DNA of 30,383 nt from Scleroderma bovista. Taxonomy: Eukaryota > Basidiomycota > Agaricomycetes > Boletales > Sclerodermataceae. Below the pieces are notes generated by a model. The model did not search any database and was not told the origin of the DNA. It saw nothing but the letters and a program-made list of their open reading frames with translations. Location of the stretch: contig JAYMGJ010000424.1 in the NCBI GenBank assembly GCA_037178675.1, forward strand, positions 1 through 30,383, given 5' to 3'. Shown here in pieces: positions 18,113 through 28,488 of the stretch. Position numbers and translations under genes: made by a program. The first letter of the stretch is position 1, and each line of letters begins with the position of its first letter.

Positions 18113-20265
18113 TCAACTAGCTCAAAGACTTTGCGCTTTCGCAGCACGTCGAGCTCTTCTTGGCAAGTAAGTCGCCAGAGTTTCTGCTCAGCTTGGGGTA
18201 AGCGAGCAATGTCCTTGTAGTACCAGTTGCAGACACTCTCATATTGAGGCTCACTGGTTGTGAGGGCTTTGCCCATCAGGTAATGGACTAGGTTTGCTCC
18301 CCCTTCCTCGCACATCTTTTGCACATCTTCCTCACTGGGCATTGCAGAGGTGTCAGGGAAACCACCAGGAACATGGTCTGGTGTGTCCGGTTGTGGGGGC
18401 CTAGGGGCCTCACCCACTGTTTCTCGCCATTGAGAGGCACTTTCGATATCCCAGAGTTGCTTGACAGGATGTCGCCGCTCCCCATACACATTACTGGGGC
18501 ACAATGGCGCTCTACATTCATGTTGGGGGTGGGCAGGGATATTCACTACAGGGGGTTGCAGCGCATTCTCAGAGGTGGTGTTCAGCTCGGCCAGGGCGCT
18601 GTGGTGCTGGAGGTGGCGGGTTTCTTGCCAGTGAAGGCGTTCTCGGTGCTGGTGGAGGCACTGGAGATGGCGTACGTGGAGGATTTATTTGATTAGGCTC
18701 TTCCTCAGGAGCCTCAGGTTCCTCGCACTTTGGATCGTCATCCTGCACTTGGGGATGTGGGTAGCCATGGTCGTGTGCCACATCATCATCACTGTCAATA
18801 TCATCAGGGGGATTCCCTGGTTGATCGGTGGTAGGTTTTGGATTTGCCCTTCCAAAAGGGTTCTCGAGAGGTTCGCGCCTGTTTTTGGGGCAGCGAGGGA
18901 AATGACGCTCATCAAAGACGGTGTGAGCAGCAGTGAACACTGCATTGGTGGAGCACATAAACAAGAAGTTGTGCTCATTGCCAGGGGCAACACCGACATA
19001 GGTCATTAGCTCTGACCTGGGAGCCATCTTATTTGCTCAAGCCGAGGCTGGGAGGTAGACAAAGGCTCCACAGCCAAATACATGGAGGTGGTTGATGTTA
19101 GGCATCTCCCCCTTAAGCATTTCATGGGGGGTGCGCCATTGCAGGCGAGCTACCGGAGTATGGTTGTAAATGTGGGTTGCATGAGCAAACACAAATTCCC
19201 ACCAGGGGTCAGGAATGCAGGCTTGATGCTGCATAGACTCAGCTTTATCCATGAGAGTGCGCCCTAAATGCTCGGCATGGCCATTCTGCATGGGAGTTCT
19301 TGGAGCACTTTGATATATTTTAATTCCTTTCTCAAGGGGTGCTTGATCAAACAGATCAGATTTATACTCTCTGCTGGCATTGGACATCCATCCAACGATG
19401 TGTGTATCATGTTGGACACGCACCATTTCGAGGAAATCTTTGGCAGCTGTAATCACTGCAGCTTTGGAGCGAAGAGGCATAGTCCAGGCATGAGAGGTAT
19501 AGTCATTGTAGAAGGGGATAACATATTTAAACTTCTGGTACGACGTAACTGGGAAAGATTTGAGATCAGAGTGCACCAGCTCAAAGGGCTTGGAAGCATG
19601 TCTTTCATTCTCTGGGAAAGCTCGATTGGGCATCTTGCCAAGAGCACATCCAGGGCAAACACAGTCCTCAGTAGGAAAGTGAATCTCCAGGAAGTGCTGC
19701 ATATGCTTTTGCGCACGTTGGAGTACCTTCGAGGGGTGCCCAAATCTCTGGTGCATAATGTCATAATCGACTTTGCTCACGGAGGCAATATAGTTAGATC
19801 TAATTATCGGGATAGATCTAATCCTGAAAATGATGTTGCAATCATCTTCTGGGTCTGGTCCAAACCATAGGTGTTCTGCTTTATGAATGAGGCTAATGCC
19901 TCACTTATTGCCAGTGACTTTGTAGTTACACTGGAGCATTTCGCCCATAGAAATGAGGCATGCAGTAGTGCCTGGCATATGGAGCACTTGGGTGAGTGTA
20001 ATAACTTTCTCATCCCCAGAGTTGTGGTCTAGGCACCAGAGTAATACCGTGCCAATGCCAGCAATTAGTGCTACACCATTAGCTGTTTTGGCATAATGTG
20101 CTTGCTTTAGTGCGTTGTAGGAGGCGAAATCGCCTATGTCACCAGTGAAATGGTGTGATGCGCTGGAGTCTAGTAGCCAGAAAGCACCAGATAGTTCGCT
20201 ATCGTCAACCATTTTTCCCTTACAGCCAGCACAGCATGCATTATTCGAACAGGAACAAATATATG
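18113..20265 (-). pseudogene. Copia protease, integrase and linker, broken
   Basis: Minus-strand continuation of the copia polyprotein. The protease motif WLLDSSASHHFTGD lies at about 20190-20150; copia usually has DSGA. A stop near 19903 ends this frame. The pre-integrase finger follows (HQRFGHPSKV then CVCPGCALGK, about 19750-19630). Integrase shows HSDLKSFP (first Asp), SNASREYKSDLF where the family has SDNGGEY, so the second catalytic Asp is Asn, and TPMQNGHAEHLGRTL with the Glu kept. A Pro/Asp/Glu-rich linker spans 19027-18569 and the start of RT runs to 18113, where the long solo LTR interrupts. Frame changes occur near 19030 and 18560. Confidence 0.9.
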
Positions 20266-20553
20266 TGTTGAAGCAACACCTATGTACGTAGAGGAACTGC
20301 TACTCCAACTCACCTGTTGGGTGGAGTGCACAACCTGAGATGGTAGCGGTAGCTGGTCAAGAGCTGTTATATTATATAAGTGATGAACGTTGTTTATATA
20401 CAACAAATAGTGTGACACGTGACTGTGACATGTAACATGTAACATGTAACATCTACTCTAAAGAGGACTATTACTAAGTCTACACTAATATGGGTCGCAG
20501 TCTTGTGCGCACTTCGTCGACAGTTTATGCCGGGTGCACATGCGACTTCAACA
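20266..20553 (-). repeat. Solo copia LTR, 288 bp, TSD ATATG
   Basis: Same 288-bp unit and orientation as the LTRs at 13378 and 22297, with TGTTGAAG and CTTCAACA ends. It is flanked by the exact direct repeat ATATG (20261-20265 and 20554-20558). It is therefore a separate later insertion of the same family, reduced to a solo LTR, and it splits gag from protease in the older copy. Confidence 0.96.
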
Positions 20554-21912
20554 ATATGCATTTCTCGAGGGGACACGACATGACAGATTGTAGTTACTAC
20601 TCGCTATATACAGTGCCAGCGTAAAGCGCACATGTAAAGGGAGCATGTCAGTGTCAGTCAGCATGCATGCAGAAGGTACTTGCCTGAAGAGGCTGGCCTC
20701 TGCACCCATCACCATCGACGTCGCATTGTAGTGGTTGAGGACCATTGTGTCGATCTCATTGAACTCATCATCAGCAAACGGTTCATGAGCGAAGGGCTCT
20801 TCATCCCCAAGGGAGATGGCATCCTCCTCATACATTGTGATGTGCTCCTCAAGACGAGGGCACTTCAACGAGGAGGGACCGGCCTCGGGCTGGTCCAGGT
20901 TCGCACTTGCCAATGACACAACTTGGTCAAGGGTGCAGATGGTCTGGCAGGAGGGCTCTACCCCCAGATGGTGTGCCAAATCGAAGGCCTTGATGGTATT
21001 TTTGAATGTGGGGGGGCCGTAGTTGGTAGCACCAGGGGTGTGAGCCAGGGCACGAGGGTCGACGGTGGGTTCTGGTCCATCGTAGTGGACGTAAGTGGTG
21101 AAGGCTGCCTGTTGGGCATTTTTGTGGCAAGCACGAGCCTTCTTGCCGCCACATTGAGTGCGGCCTCCCTGTCCTTGGGCAGGAGCATTTCCACTCATAC
21201 CACCGTTGGACCTGCCTTGCTGCTGCTGCTGCCTCTGGGGCTGCTGCTGCTGCTGGGCAAACTTGGGGTCAGCTGGCTTGCGCTTCACAGTGCTAAGCTT
21301 GTTGGCCTGGGGGCCCTTACCACCGGCGTGGGAAGAGGTGCCTTTCTGCTCGAAAGAGAGCATGGCGGCCTTGACGATCCCATCGGGCTTGAGATTCTTG
21401 ATCTCATCCAGTGACGTTTGGCTGAGTATCTGAGCTACGACCTCCATGGTGGGAGGGAGCTTGCAAAGGATAATCATTGCCTGCATGGGGGCAGGGAACT
21501 CAAAGCCAGTGACCTTTAGGTAGGTGAAGTGGCTAAGCAACTTTGTAATGGCAGGAACGGGATGGGAGCCAGCGGGAATGTTGGTGGCCAGGAGCTTGCT
21601 AAGCTCAGTGTAGGCAGAACCAATACTTGGGGTGCCAAAGTTCTTTTTCAGGTAGTCCCAGACATCCTTAACACTGTCGAGAGTCGAGACGGCGACCTGG
21701 ATCGAGGGGGCAAGGCACAAGGTGATATTACCGAGTGCTCTCTCAGTGTTGTCGTCCCAGTCCTTTTGGTCATCATGGCCATCAGTGGGTTGAGTCGTTG
21801 AATAAACATACCATTGGCCTTGTGCCCGAAGGTAGGCCTGCATAGAAGTGTGCCACTGCTGCCAATTGGAGCCAGTGAACACGGGAACCATCTTGTCGAG
21901 AGCGCTGGACAT
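20554..21912 (-). pseudogene. Copia gag, split from pol by solo LTR
   Basis: Minus-strand gag frame. I choose ATG 21912 (MSSALDKMVPVFTGSNWQQW), typical for copia gag, over the longer in-frame start at 21960. The product has the gag helical core (to about residue 200), then a Gln-rich stretch coded by CTG/CAG runs (about 21255-21205) and a degenerate Cys/His knuckle (QCGGKKARACHKNAQ, about 21170-21125). An acidic C-terminal region follows. The frame stays open down to the solo LTR at 20553, which supplies the stop. In a live element this protein packages RNA in virus-like particles. About 330 bp separate the start from the primer-binding site. Confidence 0.88.
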
Positions 21913-22284
21913 GGTGATGTTCTGTTGGGAGTCAATGGAGTCACAAAGTGAATGCGACAATGGACAAGCAAGAAAAGAAGAAACACCTGAGTGCTAGTGA
22001 AAGGACTTCTGTCAACAGCTAACTCATGACTAGGTCATGCCAGCGCAAGTCGTCAACAATGTTCACCATGGTTGGCGCAAGTCATCGATGAACTTCGCCT
22101 GGGGCAATACAGGTGCTCAACTAGGAGCTTCACTGTCTGGCACAAGTCATCGACCGACTTCGCCTTGTGGCTGTTCAGGGGCTCAGCTAGGAGCTCACTG
22201 TGGTCCACAGCGTCAAGCTAATTAAAGCGACACTCAGGGAGCTGGAGCGCTGTCTGGTGCATTGCTGCACACAGTGCACTCACA

Positions 22285-22296
22285 GGGCTCATAACC
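22285..22296 (-). other. Primer-binding site of copia element (initiator Met arm)
   Basis: On the minus strand GGTTATGAGCCC starts right after the 5' LTR. It is complementary to the anticodon arm of initiator tRNA-Met and identical to the site at 7352-7363. Confidence 0.92.
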
Positions 22297-22584
22297 TATT
22301 GAAGCAATACCTATATACCTAGAGGAACTGCTACTCCAACTCACCTGTTGGGTGGAGTGCACAACCTGAGATGGTAGCAGTAGCTGGTCAAGAGCTGTTA
22401 TATTATATAAGCAATGAACACTGTTTATATACAACAAATAGTGTGATGTGTGACTGTGATGTGTGACGTGTGACATGTAACATCTACTCTAAAGAGGACT
22501 ATTACTAAGTCTACACTAATATGGGTCGCAGTCTTGTGCACACTTCGTCGACGGTTTACACCAGGTGCACATGCGACTTCAACA
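22297..22584 (-). repeat. Copia 5' LTR, 288 bp
   Basis: The outer end is CTTCAACA as in the other copies. The inner end reads TATTGAAG instead of TGTTGAAG, a single change (C to T in element sense). By eye it differs from the 3' LTR at about 15-20 of 288 positions, so the pair is not recent. The sequence to the right (GGATGGATTG) belongs to a host gene scrap. Confidence 0.95.
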
Positions 22585-22764
22585 GGATGGATTGTTAGCC
22601 CAGAAGGTCACCTGCTTCTATGGGTTCCATCATATATGCCAACACCATCATTATATTTACCCAGTACTAAATTATTTGTTATTGGGAGACATACTAAGCT
22701 TGACTTGAGCAGGATGGTTCATGGTTCCAGGTGGATAGAGTGCAACTCTCTGGACAACTTGTGA
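22585..22764 (+). pseudogene. C-terminal scrap of a host gene, NACHT/WD40- or F-box-like tail
   Basis: A frame open from the LTR edge (GWIVSPEGHLLLWVPSYM) ends at TGA 22762-22764 after LDLSRMVHGSRWIECNSLDNL. The pattern W(I/V)...G.LLLWVP, then VIG, LDLS..VHG..W..C, resembles the C-terminal tail that I recall from large agaricomycete families such as NACHT-WD40 and F-box proteins. The rest of the gene is absent because the copia LTR starts at its 5' edge. The family call rests on recalled motif shape and is tentative. Confidence 0.5.
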
Positions 22765-23438
22765 CTGATGTGGTTAGTAGGAGTGCCATTACTGTTCTCA
22801 TGTAGAAACATGATTGTATATTCCATCCATACTTTCTCACTTCATTGTAATAATGTGTATGAAATTTATGTTCATGTCCAATTATTTTTGTTCTCAAGTT
22901 TGTTAACCTTTAAGTTGGACAGAGTGCCAGTACAGGTCAGGGCCAATAGTGTACTGGTTGTCCAGATACAAATGAATGTATCATAATGGGACAGTGTTGT
23001 TGTTCCATTTCAAGAGTGACATCAATACTTAGAAGGTCAATATTATAGTGAGCCTGCCAAGAAATACTATTGGAATTTATGCACTGAGAAGATCAGGTGA
23101 CTGCAATGGATTAATGGGAGCAAACCAGGTCCAAATGCAATGAGTATACAAGGTACCACTTTGCCTGTAGCTAGAACAACAAAATTAATAACTATCAATC
23201 ATTGTTTTGTGAGTTTGACACATAACAATTCAATATTCTGGCACTCCCACAAACTAAACAACACAGTATGAAAGAATGTTGATAGAACTGACAAAGGGCA
23301 TAAAGTGGCCAAGGTGTACAGAAATCGGAGAGCAGGAATATGCAGTGCAAACAGTGTACAGTACTGGGTAACAGAATCCATAATGAGGTAGCCATGGTAA
23401 TTAACGTCCTTTGCTCATACCAACAGTCGTGACAATCA
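22765..23438. other. Intergenic, AT-rich, nothing recognised
   Basis: I see no gene, repeat or element end. The right part is the 3' flank of the chitin deacetylase gene. Short frames here have no support. Confidence 0.6.
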
Positions 23439-25665
23439 TCACATCATAGCCTTCACCAACGCTCCCACAAATGCTATCACACCAACGAGTCCACCCATGC
23501 CGTCCATGCCCAAGACGTCCGTCAATCCGACTGCACCGCTCTTACCAGAAGAGCCAGCAGAGCCAGCAGAGCCTGAGGCCGAGGATTGACCAGTCGGCGA
23601 CGGTGCCGAACCTGTAAGGGTAGTCGTACCGCTGATATCTACACAAGGCAAAGTCTAAGTGTGCCCCGTCCCTAGTACCAACAGACAACACGTACATTGT
23701 TCGAAATCAGGGATAATCGGGCTAGGTTCCAAATACGCTTGGGTGTTGTTCAATGCGACCCCGACAGGAACAATGTGACTGAACGCAGCTTTCAGCTGTG
23801 GATAGAATTTGACAGCTTCGTCCATCGTGAAGTTGTTGAGTTCGTGGGTAAGCATGATCGTGCCAGCCTGGTTGACAGAGGGTCGCGTTAGCGCAAGTAG
23901 AGTTCAACGGTGAGCTGGGGATGCATACACTGGCAAACGTTCCATTCTGTACCATCTGAATAAGGGCCTGGTAGTTCGCGTCGACAGTTGCAGTCGTGAT
24001 ATTGCCAGTGTTGGCACGCCAGTCGTTGGAGTCGTATTGCCAAATGACGGTTCGGAGGCCAAGGGCTTTGGCAATATACCGAATGCGGTCGTCGACGTCA
24101 CCAAAGGGCGGCTGTACATGTAGCCAAAATAGTAGTTGGTTTGCTTTAAGTTGAGAGGCGAGATGAAAGGAGACGTACCCTCCAACACGTGGGTGTAACA
24201 CCCACGACGAGTTTAATAGCTTGAATCTGGTAGGGATCAGCATTATCACTGACCACCAAAGAGCATCACACGAACGGCTGTCAAGGAAACCCAAGAACGA
24301 CGTCAGCAATTACGCACTAAATGGAAGTGCACTTACTATAATATAGCTCCGCAAAGGCCTGTTCATTTGTCAACGCGGTCACTGTTCAAACAAGAACCAG
24401 GTAGGTCAGCTCAACGTCATTTTCGTGATGCTAACACACTATATTTGTGGGACCATGTATCTGGGGCGGGCGGGGGTCAGCCACATGGAAGAAGTAAGAA
24501 TAGCGGAGAGCACTCACGAACACAAATCTCGTGACCATCTGCGAGCCCGCGCTGCGCCTCGAGCGGCCAGTCCATGACGTTGCTTCCGATGTAGAACATC
24601 GCTATTTGGATTTAACATGAGGTCGCGAAGCATGGGGTAAAGCATGTCGATGACTTACTGGCTTTTTGGTTCTGTTGTTGTAAAAAGTTGTAAAAGGCAT
24701 TATGTGTGCAATTCGGACCGTCATCAAAGCCATATCCGAGGGTATTGGGCTGTTCGTGGCATATCAGCAATTGTTCATGGGTTTACACAGTCGCTCCTGG
24801 CTCACCTCAGGGACACCTGCGGTGTCGGGGGACAGGCCTGCCAACTTTGGCGTCGTGCAGTGGGTATACGTCCACCAACAATCCGGATCCGTCGCAGAGT
24901 ACGTGAAATTGGTCCAGTTTCCCGTCAACGACCCCGGCTGGGTGCCCTTGGGTGCGATATTGGGAATTCCGGATGAAATAGCGCTGTATTTTGACTGTGC
25001 GTTGGTGTCATTAGACAAGATCGATGCTACCGTCCAAACGGTGGGGAACGAATAGCGGGCGTTTGCTACGGGTGCATAGTAGTAGATTGTGCATTCTGTG
25101 TTGGGATCTATGTATACGAAAGTGGATTAGCGTATGAACGTCCGTGTGGTGGGAAAGTGAGGTCAGACATGGGAACTCGCAATTGATAGGCTGGCATCGT
25201 CCGCTATAAAGGCGCACCGAACCATGAAATGAAAGCAGAAATTTTCACGTTCAGCAAGAGGGGAGCTGTGTTGCTGACGGTCATAGCGCCAAAAGTGACA
25301 GTGGTCAGCCGCAGTATTGCACCCCGCCATGCGAAGCACTCGAATACTCGCGAGTCAGGGAACCGAAAGGCCAGCAGGGTGCATGTTCCAAGGGGATGTG
25401 CTGCGACGCGACGCCATGCAATGCCCGCCTCATTTCTGAGTTGAAACACGTTCATGCAGGTTCACGGCACATGGTGAGACGCGGCCGCGAACGTCGAGGT
25501 GTGGAAAGGGACAACGGGGAAGTACCCACCAGTTATTTGTGCCTCTGACTGCTCTGATGAATGGTCTTGCGCAAAGACGGAGCTTGCAAAGAGGGATGCA
25601 GCGAGGAGGACGGCCCCGAACGACCTGCTTTCAGACGGAGAAACGAGCGACGAGAGGAAACGCAT
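23439..25665 (-). CDS. Chitin deacetylase, secreted and GPI-anchored
   Basis: Removes acetyl groups from chitin to give chitosan in the cell wall (EC 3.5.1.41, NodB polysaccharide deacetylase fold). I resolve 11 exons: 25665-25530, 25107-24806, 24749-24659, 24601-24518, 24460-24440, 24381-24337, 24277-24270, 24226-24179, 24111-23929, 23867-23696 and 23638-23439. All junctions are GT-AG, all phases agree, and the product is 429 residues. An N-terminal signal peptide (hydrophobic to about residue 26, ending SVFAQ) precedes a Cys/Trp-rich region. NodB motifs follow: FDDGP, HTWSH (metal-binding His pair, coded across a 21-nt exon), RPPFGDVDDR, DSNDW and LTHEL. A Ser/Gly/Ala-rich linker and a hydrophobic tail fit a GPI anchor. 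No break seen; likely functional. Divergent from the acyltransferase gene at 26710. Confidence 0.94.
25108..25529 (-). other. Long first intron of chitin deacetylase, 422 nt
   Basis: Donor GTGGGT and acceptor CATAG join the signal-peptide exon to the exon beginning Asp-Pro-Asn-Thr-Glu-Cys in frame. All other introns here are 43-67 nt. A small frame (25455-25204, minus) inside it has no recognisable features. The intron could hold a regulatory element or an extra alternative exon; nothing proves it. Confidence 0.7.
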
Positions 25666-25855
25666 CGACGCGGAGGAATAGGCTGCGAGTGGACGTAGGA
25701 ATAGTTGTGGGTGTTGGTGGGGGTATTCGTGGACCTTGCAAGGGGAAGAAGAGGAAGAGAAGAAACCTCGGGAGATTGGTTGGGTGGCTGGAGAGGCCTT
25801 ACCTAAGTAGGAGGCGGACCAGAACAACAGACCAGGCTTCCTGCCCACAAGCACT

Positions 25856-25864
25856 TATTTATAG
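25856..25864 (-). promoter_or_regulatory. Probable TATA box of chitin deacetylase
   Basis: On the minus strand CTATAAATA lies about 190 bp upstream of the start codon at 25665. Position and sequence fit a core promoter; the transcription start is not known. Confidence 0.5.
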
Positions 25865-25865
25865 A

Positions 25866-26709
25866 ACCATGTGCTAAAATTAGATTTCTCACGGGATCAA
25901 CTTTATATTCTGGACGTAGCCCAGAGGTGCCATCGGACAGAGCACCAGTACAGGCAAAAAAACATTGTATGCTTTTCAGCTCGTCCCCACCTGTAGATTT
26001 GATCCCGTGGGTATGACCCGTCTCGGGTATGCCAAGCCGAGAACTTAAAATGCTTATTTCGAATGCCCTCACACTTTCGCGGCGCCTATTCTGTTCTCCC
26101 TTTATTTTCCGTTTGATTGCCAAACCAGTCACAATCGTTGAGTCTCATGGGTGTTCATGCTGCCCAGAATCTAATTACAGCAATCGTATTATATCAAAAT
26201 TTATGGATCAGGAACGTCCTAAACACTGAGTTGCACAAATATATTCTGTGCCTTGGGAGAACGAACCCGAAGTAGTTCTGGATACCAAGTCGGCTCTGAC
26301 ATGCTCAGAGTCTAGCCCTACATCATAATCGCTATATCGGAGGCCAGAAAAGACATCCGGTCTGAGGGAAATGCTAGGATGGGTGTGTGTGCCAGGACTC
26401 CGTGAGCCCGGGCCTGTTGTAAGCCACGTGGCAGGTGTTATACCCACTGAAACATCAGGTTGGGGGAAAGGGGGCGAGCATCTCGCAAGGGGGACAGCAT
26501 CTGTGACAGTGGCTTATCACATGGAATAATCGTGTTGACTGTGTAGTTGGTTCATGTTTCAGGTGATCCTTGGTTGGTCTTTGACTCTTTGGAATGTCCA
26601 CATTGGGTGGAAAAATTTGTGAGTACCACGTGCCGAATAGTGCTTACAGTACTTATGTTAACGTTGAACACTGGAAGGTTCAAACGTTCAACTGAATGCC
26701 AGTTGACTC
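25866..26709. other. Divergent promoter region, no gene recognised
   Basis: About 0.85 kb between the chitin deacetylase (leftward) and the acyltransferase (rightward). I see no ORF with support and no repeat. It must hold regulatory sequence for both genes. An upstream exon of the acyltransferase cannot be excluded near 26540-26640. Confidence 0.5.
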
Positions 26710-28130
26710 ATGCTCTCACTCCTTGTTTCCAGGTCCCTCATATTCGCCTTCGCTACCCTCAACCTCAAGTCAACTGTATGGAGAGCCATCGCTTTTGGCT
26801 TCGTTATAAGCCTTGCTATAGCCAGCATACGGACTGAGAACGGGCCAATTACGAGTGCTTCTGGGGTTGCTCTGGGGTTTGTTGTTCTGGAAGGGTTGCG
26901 GTATTTGCTCCTGACTCGACCACTGGAGGAGTTTCATCATGAGTCGGACAAAGTGCCTGCATATCGCTGCCGTATATGCAGCGATTCTTTTGGCTCATGA
27001 GCATCTCTCCAAGGGGAATTGGATGGTCCTTCAATGCAAGTACAGGTTACATTGCACGATGTCGAACCTTTTCTTAACCAGCCTTGTCTTTGCGTCACAG
27101 GATTTCCGCCCCAATCCCGTGGATCCATGCCATTGCACTCGTGGCGCATTCATAATCTCGCGGCTGCGTACTATTTTTGCCACCTTCTGGCTTATGGAGG
27201 TGGCACGTTCGTACATGCGTTGCAATCCTGTCTTTTACACTGGAGCTTCTATCGCTTCACAAGGGTATATCCTGCGATGCGTCAATATCATTGCAGTCTA
27301 CTCCCTGTTTTACGGTTTCATTTATTGCTATTGCTCCTTGTTGGCTGTGGTTGCAGTGGCCATAAATCATTCCGAGCCACGGGCATGGCCGCATCCCTTT
27401 GGGTACTGGAAGGACGCGTATACGGTCCGGAGATTTTGGGGGTACGTTGACAGTGGTGAATAAGCATTTACAATAATTACTGATATCGCTCGTTTAGACG
27501 AACGTGGCACCAGAACGGTCGATATGTAAGTATCGTGCTGTAAAATGCTACCATAGGATTGACCCCGAGCTTGTATTTCAGCTCTTCACTACCTTCGGCC
27601 CTCATCGATACAACCGTCGTCCATGGGATGAACCCCCGTCTGCGGACCCTTCGCCTCGTAAACCGAAAGACTCGTGGTCAAGAATATATTTTAGGATCTG
27701 TAACGCCTTCGTGTGTTCTGCCCTATTTCACGTCTGTGTGGACGTCGCAATGCAATTCAGCCTATGGCAAAAGTATTCATCTATGGGGATGCTTTCGTCA
27801 GGGAAAGTATATGCCCCCTTCATGATTGGGGTGTCTGCCTCCTTTTACCTCCTCCAGCCACTGGGAGTGCTCGTGGAGGATGCTGTGATGGAAGTAGGCA
27901 AGCGCCTTGGGGTGAAGGGAGGGTTCTCCACGAAACTAATTGGGTATGCATGGGTGTGGGTGTGGATAAGCTTCACGTTGGTTCCCCATTTCGATGGTTT
28001 GCGCAAAGCTATTTATACCGCATTTCCTGAGTATTCGGAAGCGGGGGGCCCCACTGTGATAGAGCGAATCGTTCACACCGTTTTTGGTGTTGATCTTGTA
28101 TCAGTGATATCCCCATACATTGTCGGCTGA
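26710..28130 (+). CDS. Wax-synthase-like membrane O-acyltransferase, one apparent frameshift
   Basis: Multi-pass membrane protein of the fungal wax-synthase/MBOAT_2 type, which transfers acyl groups to alcohols of lipids or secondary metabolites. The substrate cannot be told. Exons: 26710-27035, 27101-27441, 27498-27525 and 27582-28130, about 414 residues. Motifs: LEEFHHESDK, SPRGIGWSF, SEPRAWPHPFGYWKDAYTVR then RFWGRTWHQ, and ALFHVCVD with the conserved His. Introns 2 and 3 are GT-AG (56 nt each). Intron 1 (27036-27100) fits best as GC-AG, because only that donor keeps the frame. Near 26955-26961 the frame moves by one base between conserved blocks, with no credible intron, so this is either a one-base deletion or a sequence error. 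Start at ATG 26710 is my choice; an upstream exon is possible. Confidence 0.78.
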
Positions 28131-28488
28131 GAATGGTTCAGTGGTTAGCGAGGATTGAGGCATAATACTTTCCTACATACATGCTATGATACTAGATGTC
28201 ACTTCGCCTTCACTGTATCATGTACATACTACAGACTAGACCGCTTTTGAATGTTATTGACAAGTATCCGTATTCCTGGCTTTTTTTTTGTGAACAGCAC
28301 ACCTCCTAGTATACCGAAGTAAAGAAATTTAACTTTCATTGACCACCAGAGAGAAAGTTACCCCAACTGTCGTAGTCATTCATTAATGCGTCTCTCTTTG
28401 TAGCTTTCTGGTGCGAAAAACAAACTTGAATGTTGGGCTGAGATTGTCTTTCGTGGATCCTACATAGTGAACAATGGTAGAAGGACAT
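28131..28488. other. Convergent 3' region, nothing recognised
   Basis: A spacer between the ends of two converging genes. It contains a T-run at about 28281-28289 and AT-rich stretches that may serve as 3' ends for both. No gene seen. Confidence 0.6.

Larger units (their letters stand above)
13378..22584 (-). mobile_element. Ty1/copia retrotransposon with nested solo LTRs
   Basis: One minus-strand copia element: 5' LTR 22584-22297, primer-binding site 22296-22285, gag from 21912, protease, integrase, RT and RNase H down to the stop at 13714-13712, polypurine tract 13678-13666 and 3' LTR 13665-13378. Three later solo LTRs sit inside it at 20266-20553, 15782-18108 and 13857-14496. Without them (about 3.25 kb) the element would be about 5.95 kb, a normal copia length. 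It has several stops and frameshifts and is dead. The left flank ends TCCAG and the right flank begins GGATG, so no target duplication brackets it. Confidence 0.93.

Noticed and set aside
20680..21433. Plus-strand frames over the copia gag, including Leu/Cys-rich runs
   Set aside because: They are the complement of the Gln-coding CTG/CAG repeats of gag. Gag has the correct start, composition and position after the primer site.
24735..24750. Frameshift just before the FDDGP motif of the deacetylase
   Set aside because: A recount of the C run on the minus strand (three, not four) gives a continuous frame across the exon 3 start.
24644..25055. Plus-strand frames over the chitin deacetylase
   Set aside because: The minus strand gives a complete 11-exon gene with all five NodB motifs and consistent phases; these frames have no support.
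25204..25455. Small minus-strand ORF inside the long first intron
   Set aside because: Good splice sites on both sides join the flanking exons in frame, and the ORF product has no recognisable features.
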